Source: Pseudomonadota bacterium (GTDB lineage Bacteria; Pseudomonadota; Gammaproteobacteria; Acidiferrobacterales; Acidiferrobacteraceae). Taken from it: a DNA stretch of 55,930 bases. Where the stretch lies: the NCBI GenBank assembly GCA_021785035.1, contig JAJYGP010000004.1, positions 1 through 55,930 on the forward strand, in the 5' to 3' direction. Position numbers and translations under genes: made by a program. Position 1 is the first letter of the stretch. Each line of letters opens with the position of its first letter. The notes under the pieces were generated by a model, which had not been told where the DNA came from, did no database searches, and worked only from the letters and a program-made list of their open reading frames with translations. Shown here piece after piece: positions 46,731 through 55,930 of the stretch.

Positions 46731-48248
46731 CTAATCGGCAGCGATCACGGGCTTATTTTGCCCCCCCAAACGGCCGCCGCGCACAAACAAGGTGAGAGGG
46801 AGCATGACGACGAAACTTGCGGTAATAAACACAAAGGCGGCGTCGAACGCGACCATTTGCGATTGCCGCGCCAGGGTCGCTGCGAGCACCGCCGAGCCGA
46901 GCGGGGATCGCGGGGCGAGATGGAGTGGAGCTAAGTAGGCGCTGACTGAGGTGCCGAACTGCGTGATGTGTCCGCCTATGAGGTTCCATGCCATTTGTCC
47001 GTGGCGGATGAACACGGTGGTGACCAGCGAGATCCCAATGGACGACCCTATGGTGCGCATGAGGCTAAAAAGTCCAGCGGCCTCGGCGGCTGCTTCTTGC
47101 GGAAGCGTGGCAAACGCCACCGTAGATAAAGGCACGTAAATCATGCCGAGCCCCGCGCCCTGAATGAGTACCGGCCAAATGACGTCCCATTCGCTGATTG
47201 AGAGGTTGTAGCCGGTCATCGCCCAAGTGCCGAGGCAACTCAAGACAATACCGATCGTAATCAAGATGCGCGGGCTTATGTGGGTAATCAGTTTGCCGAC
47301 CGCGATCATGCTAATGGCGCTGATCACGCCCCGTGGGGCCATGGCAAGCCCTGTTGTGAGGGTTGGGTAATGCAGTAGGTCTTCGAGGAGTAAGGGTTGC
47401 ATCACCATAGACCCATACATCCCGAGGCCAAAGACGGCCAGCAAAAGACTTGCTATCGTGAAGTTGCGGTCCAGAAATATACGCAAGTCAAAGAGGCGGG
47501 CCCCGGTGCGCCCAATACTATGGACAAGAAAAGCCACAAGGCCGCCGATGGCGACTATGCCCGCGAGCTGAATACGCGTCGAGCCGAGCCAACCGTACTC
47601 GTTGCCGCGGTCCAACAGAAACTGGGTAGCGGCAATGCTGAGAGACAGGTAGAGCAAGCCTGCCCAATCCATCTTGCGGTCTCGGCGATCAGTATCCGGG
47701 ACGCTCGCAAGCGTCAAGGCGTACGACAAGATCCCAACTGGAAGATTGATGAAAAAGGTCCAGCGCCAACTCAAGACCTCGGTGAGATAGCCGCCCAGGG
47801 TGGGGCCAAGGATGGGCCCTAGCATGACGCCTATCCCCCAAATAGCCATAGCCCGGCCACGTTCTTCTGGGGGATAAACCGCAACCATGATGGCCTGCGA
47901 TAAGGGGACGAGGGCTGCGCCAAAGACGCCCTGAAGCAGGCGAAAGAGCACAATCTGATCAAGCGAGGTAGAGAGGCCGCAGAGTCCCGAAAACAATACG
48001 AAGCCAAAGATACTAATGAGGAGGTAACGCCGGCGTCCGAGGCGATCCGAGAAAAAACCGGTCAGTGGCATGAAAATCGCCGAGGCGACGAGATAGCTCG
48101 TCAGCACCCAGGTAATTTGATCGGGAGTGGCCTCGAGCTGCCCTTCCATATGCGGCAGCGCCACATTGACGATGGTCGTGTCCAGCACCTGCATAATGGT
48201 GGTGGACATGACCGCTATGGTGATGAGGAGACGCTGTCTTGGAGTCAC
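46731..48248 (-). CDS. DHA2/EmrB-type MFS drug efflux transporter
   Basis: The 505-residue protein has about 14 membrane helices and the EmrB-like motifs LDTTIVNVALPHM and FMPLTGFFSDRLGRRRYLL. It exports toxic compounds through a periplasmic adaptor by proton exchange. GTG start overlaps the stress protein gene as GTGA. Last gene of the marR-emrA-usp-emrB operon. Confidence 0.94.
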   Translation of the reverse strand: MTPRQRLLITIAVMSTTIMQVLDTTIVNVALPHMEGQLEATPDQITWVLTSYLVASAIFMPLTGFFSDRLGRRRYLLISIFGFVLFSGLCGLSTSLDQIVLFRLLQGVFGAALVPLSQAIMVAVYPPEERGRAMAIWGIGVMLGPILGPTLGGYLTEVLSWRWTFFINLPVGILSYALTLASVPDTDRRDRKMDWAGLLYLSLSIAATQFLLDRGNEYGWLGSTRIQLAGIVAIGGLVAFLVHSIGRTGARLFDLRIFLDRNFTIASLLLAVFGLGMYGSMVMQPLLLEDLLHYPTLTTGLAMAPRGVISAISMIAVGKLITHISPRILITIGIVLSCLGTWAMTGYNLSISEWDVIWPVLIQGAGLGMIYVPLSTVAFATLPQEAAAEAAGLFSLMRTIGSSIGISLVTTVFIRHGQMAWNLIGGHITQFGTSVSAYLAPLHLAPRSPLGSAVLAATLARQSQMVAFDAAFVFITASFVVMLPLTLFVRGGRLGGQNKPVIAAD

Positions 48249-48697
48249 AGACCGTCTTGGTTCGAGTTTTCAATGGAGACAAGGATGCTGCATACCGAGA
48301 GGTCGAGCAGCGTGACTCCGACCGACCCGCGCCACCATCGCTCAAAGGATGATCGGGTCTTATGGCCGAGCACCACCAGGTCGACTCGTAGGTCGCGGGC
48401 CATGCGCGCGATTTCTTCGGTCGGTTCGCCTAGGGCGATATGTCCTTCGGCCTTGATGCCGCGTTCAATGAGCCTCGCAACCCCCTCATGGAGGATATCC
48501 TCGACATGCCGTCTTTGCGCTAAAAATGGCGCCTCGGTCGACATCGATTCGCCGACCACCGAGGCCGCGCTCACGCGTATGACGGCAAGGAGGTGTACAT
48601 AGGCGCCACAAGCGGCCGCCAGTTCGGCCCCTTGGGCGAGGGCCGTGTGCCCTGCGCGGGTGCCGTCGTAGCATAAGAGCATGGTGCGGAATACCAT
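48245..48697 (-). CDS. Universal stress protein family
   Basis: The 150-residue protein has the USP pattern: TMLLCYDGTRAGHTALAQGA, and C-terminal DLVVLGHKTRSSFERWWRGS resembling the ATP-binding GxxG loop. ATG follows AGGAG. It lies between the adaptor and transporter genes of an efflux operon, an unusual place. Confidence 0.92.
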   Translation of the reverse strand: MVFRTMLLCYDGTRAGHTALAQGAELAAACGAYVHLLAVIRVSAASVVGESMSTEAPFLAQRRHVEDILHEGVARLIERGIKAEGHIALGEPTEEIARMARDLRVDLVVLGHKTRSSFERWWRGSVGVTLLDLSVCSILVSIENSNQDGL

Positions 48698-48712
48698 GGC
48701 GACTCCTACAAT

Positions 48713-49594
48713 CTATTTCCTTTTTTGGAAAAAGACGGTCGCGCTAGCGCTCGTGCCGATACGGAGCGGCCAACGCTTGCCGGGGTTCAAGATCAGTATC
48801 CGCACCGGGACGCGTTGCGTCACTTTGACCCAGTTCCCTGTGGCGTTTTCAGGCGGGAGAAGAGAAAACGCGGTCCCGCTGCCCCCGCTTACACCCACCA
48901 CTGTACCCCGGAAAAGGTGGCCCGGATACATGTCGACATGGACATGGGCGCGGTCGCCGATCTGAATAGGGGCGAGCGCGGTCTCCTTGAAATTCGCGGT
49001 GACCCAGTAGGCCTTGCTGGCGATCAAGGCGAAGACTGGGTTACCAGCCTCGACATAGGCTCCCGGCTGCAATTTCATGTTACTGAGGTAGCCCGCCGTG
49101 GGGGCGCGCACAAGGCAGTGCGCCAAGTTGAGTTTGGCCTGGGCAAGAGAGGCTTGGGCTATCGCTAGTGCCGCGGCGTCCGCCCGGACCTGGGTGAGAC
49201 TGTTGTCGGAGGCCTGGGGAGATAAGAATTGATGGGCGGCCATGCGATGAGTACGGCGGTTGATCATTTCGGCGTTGGTCAACACAGCCTGGCGTTCGGC
49301 GACCGTGGCCTGGGCCAAGCGGACCGCGATATCATAGGCGTGGTGGCCGATTTCAAAGAGCCGACTATGGGCGCGCACCGGCCTATTGTTATGGACATAC
49401 ACACGAGCCACTCGCCCGGAAACGAGGGGAGTTATGGCGATGACGTGGGCCCCCACGTAGGCATCATCCGTGCTCACATAGCGTTGCAGATGACGCCAAT
49501 AGACGTAGGCCCCATAGAGGGCGAGGATGAGCAAGAACGCCAGCAGGGCGCGTTGTCGGAATAGAGTTTGTCCAAGACGGGAAAGTCGGGTCAT
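48713..49594 (-). CDS. HlyD/EmrA-type membrane fusion protein
   Basis: The 293-residue adaptor has one N-terminal membrane helix (LLAFLLILALYGAYVYW), a lipoyl-like half DDAYVGAHVIAITPLVSGRV and an outer barrel. It links the EmrB transporter to the outer membrane. Shorter coiled-coil than E. coli EmrA. Confidence 0.93.
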   Translation of the reverse strand: MTRLSRLGQTLFRQRALLAFLLILALYGAYVYWRHLQRYVSTDDAYVGAHVIAITPLVSGRVARVYVHNNRPVRAHSRLFEIGHHAYDIAVRLAQATVAERQAVLTNAEMINRRTHRMAAHQFLSPQASDNSLTQVRADAAALAIAQASLAQAKLNLAHCLVRAPTAGYLSNMKLQPGAYVEAGNPVFALIASKAYWVTANFKETALAPIQIGDRAHVHVDMYPGHLFRGTVVGVSGGSGTAFSLLPPENATGNWVKVTQRVPVRILILNPGKRWPLRIGTSASATVFFQKRK

Positions 49595-49629
49595 AACGGG
49601 CTCGCTTGTGGGGTTAGCGTGAGAGGTTC

Positions 49630-50058
49630 TTAGAGGGAAAGAAGCCGATCCCGCACCCTTTTCAGGACGGTCGTACTGCAGGCGATCTCCTCTGGCGTCA
49701 GGTCGCGCAAAAGCTCCTGACTCAACTTCTCGGCCATCTCGGTAATGGGCTTCATAAGCGCCACACCATCTTTGCGCAGATGGACTGTCTTGCTGCGGCG
49801 GTCATGTACCGATTCACGACGTTCGATGAGATTGTCGGCGGCTAGGCGATCGAGGAGTCCTACCACGGTCGGCGCCTCCACGCCGAGCCGTGAGGCGAGC
49901 TCTGCCTGGGTGCAGTTGTCGCTGCAGGAAATGTGGACAAGCGCCCGCCACTTCGCCTGACTAAGACCCAAAGGCCGTAGACGGCGGTCGAGTTCGGTGC
50001 GCCATAGTCGGGCCGTTTCGTGTAAAACGCCGCCGAATGATTCCTGAGGAAGCCCCAT
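49630..50058 (-). CDS. MarR-family transcriptional repressor
   Basis: The 142-residue protein has the MarR winged helix: SQAKWRALVHISC, QAELASRLGVEAPTVVGLLD and IERRESVHDRRSKTVHL. It presumably represses its own efflux operon. A palindrome just upstream of its start is the likely binding site. Confidence 0.94.
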   Translation of the reverse strand: MGLPQESFGGVLHETARLWRTELDRRLRPLGLSQAKWRALVHISCSDNCTQAELASRLGVEAPTVVGLLDRLAADNLIERRESVHDRRSKTVHLRKDGVALMKPITEMAEKLSQELLRDLTPEEIACSTTVLKRVRDRLLSL

Positions 50059-50072
50059 AATTCGCTCCTTTC

Positions 50073-50094
50073 TAGCCTAACTATTAGCAGGCTA
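50073..50094. promoter_or_regulatory. Likely MarR operator
   Basis: TAGCCT (50073-50078), 10 bases, AGGCTA (50089-50094) forms a 22-bp symmetric site 15 bp before the marR start codon, AT-rich at its centre. It fits the size of MarR sites. Confidence 0.65.
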
Positions 50095-50128
50095 ACAGGT
50101 TGGAGCGATGGGGCGCAAGGACTCTGTT

Positions 50129-50944
50129 TTAGGAGGAGGTTTTGTCTTTGGTAATGAGGGCGTAGGCCGAGTGATTGTGGATCGATTCGAAATTCTCGGA
50201 CTCCACGGTGTACGCGTCGATACGCGGATCTTCGTTCAAAAGCCCCGCCACCTCGCGCACCATGTCTTCGACAAAGCGCGGGTTGTCGTAGGCCCGCTCC
50301 GTGACATATTTTTCGTCCGGACGCTTCAAAAGGCCATAGAGTTCACAACTTGCCTGCTTTTCGACCAGATCGATCAGGTCTTCAACCCATACGAACTGGT
50401 TGGTTCGCACACTCACCGTCACGTGTGAGCGTTGGTTGTGTGCGCCACGGTCGGATATCTCCTTGGAACAGGGACATAGGCTCGTGACCGGGACCACCAC
50501 TCGGGTCGTGGTACGGCTCTGGCCATCGCGGATCTCCCCTAAAAAGCTCACCTGGTAATCCATGAGGCTGCGCACGCCTGAGATCGGCGCGGTCTTCATA
50601 ACAAAATAGGGGAAGGACATGTCGATGTGTCCGACATCGGACTCAAGGCGCTTTGCCATGCTGGCCAACATGTCGTGGAATGACTCGACCGAGATCTCGG
50701 TCTCGTACTGGTTCAGAATCTCGACAAACCGCGACATGTGGGTCCCCTTGAAGTTATGGGGTAGCTCCACGTACATATTGAAGAGGGCGACAGTGTGCTG
50801 TTCGCCTTGGCTACGGTCTTTGACGCGTACTGGGTGGCGGATATCCTTGATTCCGACCTTGTCGATGGCGATACGACGCGAGTCCGGGCTGTTTTGCACA
50901 TCAGCAATACAGTCAGTTCGTGCCCGAGGGGGGGTCCCGCTCAT
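50129..50944 (-). CDS. folE2: GTP cyclohydrolase FolE2 (type IB)
   Basis: The 271-residue enzyme belongs to the metal-flexible GCYH-IB family: [35 protein letters not shown] with the active-site Cys, and [10 protein letters not shown]. It makes dihydroneopterin triphosphate for folate synthesis and is often used when zinc is scarce. Confidence 0.95.
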   Translation of the reverse strand: MSGTPPRARTDCIADVQNSPDSRRIAIDKVGIKDIRHPVRVKDRSQGEQHTVALFNMYVELPHNFKGTHMSRFVEILNQYETEISVESFHDMLASMAKRLESDVGHIDMSFPYFVMKTAPISGVRSLMDYQVSFLGEIRDGQSRTTTRVVVPVTSLCPCSKEISDRGAHNQRSHVTVSVRTNQFVWVEDLIDLVEKQASCELYGLLKRPDEKYVTERAYDNPRFVEDMVREVAGLLNEDPRIDAYTVESENFESIHNHSAYALITKDKTSS

Positions 50945-50978
50945 AGGTCAGCCTTAATCTTGAGTAATTTGGTCAATT

Positions 50979-52859
50979 TTAGGCGGATTCGGAGGCCCGG
51001 GCAAGTCCTGGCATGGCATCAATCACCTGACGCGCGATGCCAGCCGCATCCAAACCGCACGCCGCAAGCATTTGCGCGGGCACGCCATGCTCGATATACG
51101 TGTCGGGAAGGCCAAGGTTTAGTACCCGAACCGGGAGCTGGAGCTGTCCTACGAGTTCGCCGACCCCGCTCCCCGCGCCGCCCGCCACGGCATTTTCCTC
51201 GACCGTCACGAACAGTTCATGAGAGCGGGCCAGTTTGACGAGAAGGGCCTCGTCCAAGGGCTTGACGAAGCGCATATTGACGACCGTTGCGTTGAGCGAT
51301 TCGGCTGCTCCGAGGGCCGCACCAAGCAGGGAACCAAAGGCCAACAAGGCGACCCGCGCGCCCTGTCTGCGCACCTCGCCTTTGCCGATCGCAAGGGCGG
51401 TCATGGTGCGTTCGACCGTGACTCCGGCCCCGCTTCCCCGCGGATAGCGGACCATGGCCGGCCCCTCGTGGCGATAGGCGGTGTAGAGCATTTGCCGGCA
51501 CTCGTTCTCGTCGCTCGGCGCCATGATCACGAAATTCGGGAGACAGCGCATAAAGCTTAAGTCAAAGCTGCCGGCATGGGTGGGGCCGTCCGCCCCCACG
51601 AGACCGCCACGGTCGACGGCCAGCATCACCGGCAAATTTTGAAGGCTGATGTCATGGATGACCTGGTCATACCCGCGCTGCAGGAAGGTCGAGTAGATGG
51701 CTACGACCGGCTTAAATCCTTCGCAGGCGAGGCCCGCGGCAAAGGTCAAGGCGTGTTGCTCGGCGATGCCGACGTCGAAATAGCGGTCCGGAAACCGTTC
51801 GGAGAACTCAACGAGACCCGAGCCCTCGCGCATGGCCGGTGTGATCCCCATAAGCTTGGGGTCTGTCTCGGCCATATCGCACAACCATTCGCCAAAAATC
51901 TGGGTGTAGGTCTTGTTGCTGACCTTGGTTTCCATCTTGCCGGTTCTCGGATCGAAGGGGGTCACCCCATGATAGACACAGGGGTCGCCTTCGGCCGGGG
52001 TGTAGCCCTTGCCTTTGCGAGTCACGACATGGAGAAAGCGGGGCCCGGACAGTTCGCGCATATTGCGTAGGGTCGGGATGAGGCTTGAAAGGTCATGGCC
52101 ATCGATGGGGCCGATGTAATTGAATCCCAACTCTTCAAATAGGGTGCCGGGCATGATGATGCCCTTCATATGTTCTTCGATGCGTTTCGCGAATTGAAAG
52201 ACCGGGCGCACCGTACTTAAAACCGTCTTGCTCCCGCTGCGCACGCTGGTATAGGCGCGCCCCGAGAGGATGCGAGCGAGATAGTTCGATAAGGCCCCGA
52301 CGTTGGGTGAAATCGACATGTCGTTGTCGTTTAAGACGACCAGCAGGTTCGCGTCCATATCGCCGGCGTTATTTAAAGCCTCAAACGCGATCCCGGCCGT
52401 GAGCGCCCCGTCGCCTATGACTGCCACCACTTGGCGGTTCGAGTGGGCGCGCGCGGCGGCGATGGCCATACCTAAGGCGGCGCTAATCGAGGTGCTAGAG
52501 TGGCCGACGCCGAAGGTATCGTAGGGGCTTTCGGCGCGCCGCGGGAAGCCGGACAGACCCCCTTGCTTGCGCAGGGTCGGCATGAGATCGCGCCGTCCGG
52601 TGAGGATCTTATGGGGGTAAGTCTGGTGACCGACATCCCAGACTAGCCGATCCTCTGGGGTATCGAACACGTAGTGCAAGGCGATCGTGAGTTCGACCGT
52701 GCCGAGTCCGGCCGCCAAGTGTCCCCCGGTACGGCTTACGGTGTTAATCAGGTACTCGCGTAATTCTTGCGCGAGTTGCGGCAAGCGGTCCTCGGGCAAT
52801 TGCCTCAGGTCCGCGGGGAGATCGATAGATTCCAGTAGGGACTGACCGATTTTTCCCAT
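50979..52859 (-). CDS. dxs: 1-deoxy-D-xylulose-5-phosphate synthase
   Basis: The 626-residue thiamine-diphosphate enzyme begins the MEP isoprenoid pathway. Motifs: [47 protein letters not shown] and the C-terminal [10 protein letters not shown]. Starts 2 bp after ispA. Confidence 0.97.
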   Translation of the reverse strand: MGKIGQSLLESIDLPADLRQLPEDRLPQLAQELREYLINTVSRTGGHLAAGLGTVELTIALHYVFDTPEDRLVWDVGHQTYPHKILTGRRDLMPTLRKQGGLSGFPRRAESPYDTFGVGHSSTSISAALGMAIAAARAHSNRQVVAVIGDGALTAGIAFEALNNAGDMDANLLVVLNDNDMSISPNVGALSNYLARILSGRAYTSVRSGSKTVLSTVRPVFQFAKRIEEHMKGIIMPGTLFEELGFNYIGPIDGHDLSSLIPTLRNMRELSGPRFLHVVTRKGKGYTPAEGDPCVYHGVTPFDPRTGKMETKVSNKTYTQIFGEWLCDMAETDPKLMGITPAMREGSGLVEFSERFPDRYFDVGIAEQHALTFAAGLACEGFKPVVAIYSTFLQRGYDQVIHDISLQNLPVMLAVDRGGLVGADGPTHAGSFDLSFMRCLPNFVIMAPSDENECRQMLYTAYRHEGPAMVRYPRGSGAGVTVERTMTALAIGKGEVRRQGARVALLAFGSLLGAALGAAESLNATVVNMRFVKPLDEALLVKLARSHELFVTVEENAVAGGAGSGVGELVGQLQLPVRVLNLGLPDTYIEHGVPAQMLAACGLDAAGIARQVIDAMPGLARASESA

Positions 52860-52861
52860 GC

Positions 52862-53740
52862 TTAGTGATTCCGCTCGACAGCGTGATATGCGATGGTCGC
52901 GAGTGTTTCGCCATTATCTCCCAAAAAGCGGAGGCTGACGAGGGCATTCTCGTAAAGGGCCCGGGCCTTGCGTCGTGCGGCGGGAACGCCCAAGACCGAG
53001 GCAAAGGTCGCCTTGCCAGCTGCGGCATCCGCGCCTACGGTCTTTCCGACAGTGACAGCCTCGCCTTCGACATCGAGAAGGTCGTCGGCAATCTGGAATG
53101 CAAGGCCGAGAGTGAGGCCATAGGCGTCAAGTTCCGGCGGGACTTCGGATTGCGCCGCGAGGGCCCCCAATCGCACCGCCGCGTGTATCAGGGCCCCAGT
53201 CTTGCGCGTATGTCGTTCCTCTAGAATTTCCACGGTCGCTTGTGGTCCCGCCTTCAGGTCCAGGGCCTGGCCTCCAGCCATTCCTTGTGATCCGGATGCC
53301 CGCGCGAGTTCCGCCACCATCCGCGCCCGTACGTCTCCCGGCACGGGGGACGGTGCGGCCAGCACCGCAAAGGCCTCGGTCTGCAAAGCATCGCCCGCAA
53401 GCAAGGCTGTTGCTTCTCCGAACGCCTTATGACAACTCGGTTTCCCGCGTCGCATATCGTCGTCGTCCATGCACGGCAGATCGTCATGGACAAGCGAGTA
53501 GGCATGAACGAGTTCGACCGCGGCTGCCCCCTGATCAAGCTGCGAAATCGAGGCTCCCAGCGCTTCCCCCGTTGCGTAAACCAAACAGGCGCGCAAACGC
53601 TTTCCGCCCCCTAAGGTGGCGTAGCGCATGGCCTCGTGAAGATCAGCGGGGAGGGTGCGCGCGGGGGGAAGAAGTTCATCCAAGACTGCTTCAAGCCGGG
53701 CCCGATAGCGCTTGAGCGCGTCTTCCGGTTGCGGGCTCAC
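52862..53740 (-). CDS. ispA: Farnesyl diphosphate synthase (geranyltranstransferase)
   Basis: The 292-residue prenyltransferase has both Asp-rich motifs: [19 protein letters not shown] and [12 protein letters not shown]. It makes FPP from the isoprenoid units. GTG start overlaps the xseB stop (GTGA). The xseB-ispA-dxs order is common in gammaproteobacteria. Confidence 0.97.
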   Translation of the reverse strand: MSPQPEDALKRYRARLEAVLDELLPPARTLPADLHEAMRYATLGGGKRLRACLVYATGEALGASISQLDQGAAAVELVHAYSLVHDDLPCMDDDDMRRGKPSCHKAFGEATALLAGDALQTEAFAVLAAPSPVPGDVRARMVAELARASGSQGMAGGQALDLKAGPQATVEILEERHTRKTGALIHAAVRLGALAAQSEVPPELDAYGLTLGLAFQIADDLLDVEGEAVTVGKTVGADAAAGKATFASVLGVPAARRKARALYENALVSLRFLGDNGETLATIAYHAVERNH

Positions 53741-53982
53741 TCGCGGTGTTCGCTTGGTTTGAAGGGCTCTACGCGGTAGGCGCCATTGTCGGCTACCAAT
53801 CGTTCCACCCGCTGCTCGGCGTCCTTAAGGCCAGCCTCGCAAAGGCGCGACAACTCCATCCCGCGCTGGAAGGCGGATAGAGAGTCCTCAAGGGTCTGTT
53901 GGCCGTTCTCCATCTGGGTCACGATCCGTTCGAGCTCGGCCAACGCGGCCTCAAAATCAGGAAGGGGTGTTGGTTCGGTCAC
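53737..53982 (-). CDS. xseB: Exodeoxyribonuclease VII small subunit
   Basis: The 81-residue protein has the XseB pattern DFEAALAELERIVTQMENG and QTLEDSLSAFQRGMEL. It pairs with XseA to degrade single-stranded DNA. GTG start at 53982. A TATAAT box at 54037-54042 on the minus strand is a likely promoter for the operon. Confidence 0.96.
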   Translation of the reverse strand: MTEPTPLPDFEAALAELERIVTQMENGQQTLEDSLSAFQRGMELSRLCEAGLKDAEQRVERLVADNGAYRVEPFKPSEHRE

Positions 53983-54036
53983 AGGCGGCCCTCATTGCTT
54001 ATCATGTCACCCTACTGCAAGGTTTGCGAACCGTCA

Positions 54037-54042
54037 ATTATA
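54037..54042 (-). promoter_or_regulatory. -10 box of xseB-ispA-dxs
   Basis: TATAAT on the minus strand, 54 bp before the xseB start. The -35 region is weak by eye. A second TATAAT on the plus strand at 54100-54105 serves the divergent gene. Confidence 0.5.
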
Positions 54043-54099
54043 CACGACAGGCGAGCTTGGCGGCAGAAGAGTCGGAACCCTGATGGGGTCGTAGCCGTG

Positions 54100-54105
54100 T
54101 ATAAT
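54100..54105 (+). promoter_or_regulatory. -10 box directly before the MscS-like gene
   Basis: TATAAT ends 6 bp before the ATG at 54112, so transcription would begin at or near the start codon, giving a leaderless mRNA. No ribosome-binding site is visible. The -35 is weak. Confidence 0.5.
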
Positions 54106-54111
54106 GGGCCG

Positions 54112-55146
54112 ATGGCTAAGCACGGACCTCTCAACAGACGCAAGGCGGAACGCTTTCTTCGGAACCTTCCTTGGACTACGGCCTTATGGGTAGGGCTCGC
54201 CGTAGGCCTTCTGTTCGCTGTGGCCTATGCAAAGCAGTATTATAAGTTGCCGCCGGACGAAGTCAGCGTCTTGCGCACCCTCATTGTGGTGCTGGCGGGT
54301 TTACGGGTGATCCGCGATATCGAAGGCGCTATGGCCCGGCACCGGGCTCATAAACTTGAGGCGCTGGCCCACGCCGGGGCCAGCCCCACGCTAGCGTGGC
54401 AAGACTCGGTCACTGGCACCTACCTGATCCGACTCCTCTTGTACGCAGGCCTTGCGCTGCTTGCAATCTTCGTGGTAGGCGGGACATTTAGTGGGGTCCT
54501 GGTGGGAGGTACGCTGATTTCGGTGACCCTGGGCGTCGCCGGCCAGTCTTTTTTCGGGAATTTTTTTGGCGGCCTCGCGGTAGCTTTGTTCAAGCCCTTT
54601 GAACTCGGCGACCATGTGCAGATTGTGGCCTGGCAGTTCCCGATGATGCCCGAGACCTATCCTCACCAGTTGCGCGCGCAAGGCTATAGAGGAGTCATAC
54701 GCGATATTAATCTTTTTTATTCCGAGCTGCGCTTAGATGATGGCCAGCTCTTTCGCGTACCGAATGGCATTGTCATTACCGGTGGGCTTATTCGTTCGCT
54801 TCCGCACGAGTGGGCGCGGATCGTGTTTCGATTTGATATCGCGGTACCGGCCGACCCCGCCGTCGTTTTAAGTAAGCTCGAGGCCGAGGCCAAGTTACAT
54901 TTCCGGCCGCGGCCGGAAGAGCCGCCGCTCGCAGAGGAGCCCAAGTCGAGCGCTGGCGGCGAGATAGCGAAACCAGCGCCCCCGTTTGGCTGGGACCCAC
55001 CGGTCGTTTTGATGGTCGATATCTCTCTTACCGCCTTGAGTGTGGAAGTGCGCGGCTCGGTTCCCCAACGGTTGCGCGACCGAGCAAAGGGCGAGTTCTT
55101 TGCGAGTATTCTGCCGATCGTATATCCGCCCAAGCCGCAGTCATAA
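54112..55146 (+). CDS. MscS-like mechanosensitive channel family protein
   Basis: The 344-residue protein has about four membrane helices and an MscS pore segment VTLGVAGQSFFGNFFGGLAV, ending with the FKPFELGDHVQI start of the beta domain. The part around 270-300 is Pro/Glu-rich. ATG at 54112 was chosen because the frame before it overlaps xseB; the canonical N-terminus begins there. Confidence 0.88.
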   Translation: MAKHGPLNRRKAERFLRNLPWTTALWVGLAVGLLFAVAYAKQYYKLPPDEVSVLRTLIVVLAGLRVIRDIEGAMARHRAHKLEALAHAGASPTLAWQDSVTGTYLIRLLLYAGLALLAIFVVGGTFSGVLVGGTLISVTLGVAGQSFFGNFFGGLAVALFKPFELGDHVQIVAWQFPMMPETYPHQLRAQGYRGVIRDINLFYSELRLDDGQLFRVPNGIVITGGLIRSLPHEWARIVFRFDIAVPADPAVVLSKLEAEAKLHFRPRPEEPPLAEEPKSSAGGEIAKPAPPFGWDPPVVLMVDISLTALSVEVRGSVPQRLRDRAKGEFFASILPIVYPPKPQS

Positions 55147-55238
55147 GAGCATAATGAGCGTCGCGATTTTCCCATGAGCAAAACGCGCTCGGGAGGTCCG
55201 CGTTTGTCGGAACGATTTGATGTTAAGGAGCGTAGGAG

Positions 55239-55787
55239 ATGAATCTTGATCGGGTAGGTCCTGGCGACAAGGTCCCACAAAGCGTCAACGTCATAGTTGA
55301 GATCCCCGCGCATGGGCCACCCGTGAAGTACGAGATGGATAAGGAGACGGGTGCGATGTTCGTCGACCGTTTCATGAATACGGCCATGTACTATCCCTGC
55401 AACTATGGATATGTCCCGCATACCCTATCCGGGGACGGCGATCCGGTCGATGTCCTCGTGTTGACGCCGGTTCCTCTTATCAGCGGGTCTGTGATCGAGT
55501 GTCGTCCGGTGGCTATGTTGAAAATGACCGACGAGAAGGGTGTAGATATGAAGGTTCTTGCGGTGCCCGCCGACAAGCTCTGTATCTCCTATCGCCATTA
55601 TAAGAAGTTGGCTGATGTACCATCGGGTTTGCTCGATCAGATCAGCCACTTTTTCGCACACTACAAAGATCTCGAGGCCGGAAAGTGGGCACGTATTGAG
55701 GGGTGGGTGGATGGTGAGGCCGTGGATGCGGAAATCCTTGAGGGTATAGAACGGTATCGAGCGGCCCAGAAAAAGCCCTGCTTCTAA
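55239..55787 (+). CDS. ppa: Inorganic pyrophosphatase
   Basis: The 182-residue family I enzyme has the signature [20 protein letters not shown] with the metal-binding Asp residues, then [18 protein letters not shown]. It hydrolyses pyrophosphate and pulls biosynthesis forward. ATG follows GTAGGAG. Confidence 0.97.
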   Translation: MNLDRVGPGDKVPQSVNVIVEIPAHGPPVKYEMDKETGAMFVDRFMNTAMYYPCNYGYVPHTLSGDGDPVDVLVLTPVPLISGSVIECRPVAMLKMTDEKGVDMKVLAVPADKLCISYRHYKKLADVPSGLLDQISHFFAHYKDLEAGKWARIEGWVDGEAVDAEILEGIERYRAAQKKPCF

Positions 55788-55834
55788 GGGTTGCTCGTTT
55801 AGGGCGCCTCTGATGCAGTCCCTACGTAAGCCGT

Positions 55835-55840
55835 TATAAT
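55835..55840 (+). promoter_or_regulatory. -10 box near the right edge
   Basis: TATAAT after the ppa gene, with no clear -35. It may drive a gene beyond the window. No gene was identified in 55788-55930. Confidence 0.35.
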
Positions 55841-55930
55841 ACAATGGCGCAACGCAAAAGGGATAAACCTTATGCGCCAGCGCACCTGAGCCACCGGTAC
55901 CTTTGAGACCCATAGAAAGTGCATCTGTTT

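Overview
The window is GC-rich, densely packed chromosomal DNA from a Gram-negative bacterium. OpgG, a Kdo-modifying enzyme, EF-P with EpmA and EpmB, Hda, a PerM-family permease and the xseB-ispA-dxs order all point to a gammaproteobacterium. An acidophilic sulfur or iron oxidiser of the Acidiferrobacter kind is my guess only; nothing here proves the genus. No rRNA or tRNA gene was recognised. Starts were chosen from ribosome-binding sites, stop/start overlaps and family length, and several are GTG or TTG.

Layout. 1-95 carries the first 22 codons of a MerR-type helix-turn-helix protein, probably an IS607-like resolvase, cut by the window edge. 428-5096 (minus) holds opgG and a large hybrid histidine kinase. 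5504-8404 holds a small secreted repeat protein, a LysR regulator and, divergent from it, a DoxX protein and a LigB-type dioxygenase. 8793-15409 is a complete four-gene type I Wadjet plasmid-defence operon, jetABCD, with overlapping genes. It is followed by a MazE/MazF-type toxin-antitoxin pair, a decayed IS1380-like transposase and about 680 bp without genes. Together these form an accessory block placed between the dioxygenase gene and rpmB-rpmG (18121-18522).

18717-24578 has an HNH nuclease, a fatty-acid desaturase, a NUDIX hydrolase and an ECF sigma / anti-sigma / beta-propeller operon, followed by a DUF3108 protein. The anti-sigma protein has an outer DsrE-like domain, which is the least conventional regulatory arrangement here. 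24588-28714 is purM-purN on minus and, divergent from it, a CDP-alcohol phosphatidyltransferase, a PerM-like permease with an apparent frameshift, and hda.

28739-36136 has aspartase/fumarase and WrbA, an IMPase-family phosphatase, a thiopurine methyltransferase homologue, a Kdo hydroxylase, an NfuA-like protein, a tiny membrane protein, a lone acyl carrier protein and a REC-GGDEF-like regulator with a GGAEF motif. 36232-39984 has an ene-reductase plus the full EF-P lysylation set (efp, epmA, epmB). 40012-46585 has an unusual membrane protein, a 1-Cys peroxiredoxin, acylphosphatase, a GFA protein, a lytic transglycosylase, proS, a ROK kinase and a glutamine amidotransferase. 46731-50058 is a marR-emrA-usp-emrB efflux operon with a clear operator. 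50129-55787 holds folE2, dxs, ispA and xseB (isoprenoid precursors and housekeeping), an MscS-like channel and inorganic pyrophosphatase.

The main accessory system is Wadjet, which is known. Less charted features are the DsrE-type anti-sigma operon, the small orphan proteins and the palindromes next to several promoters.
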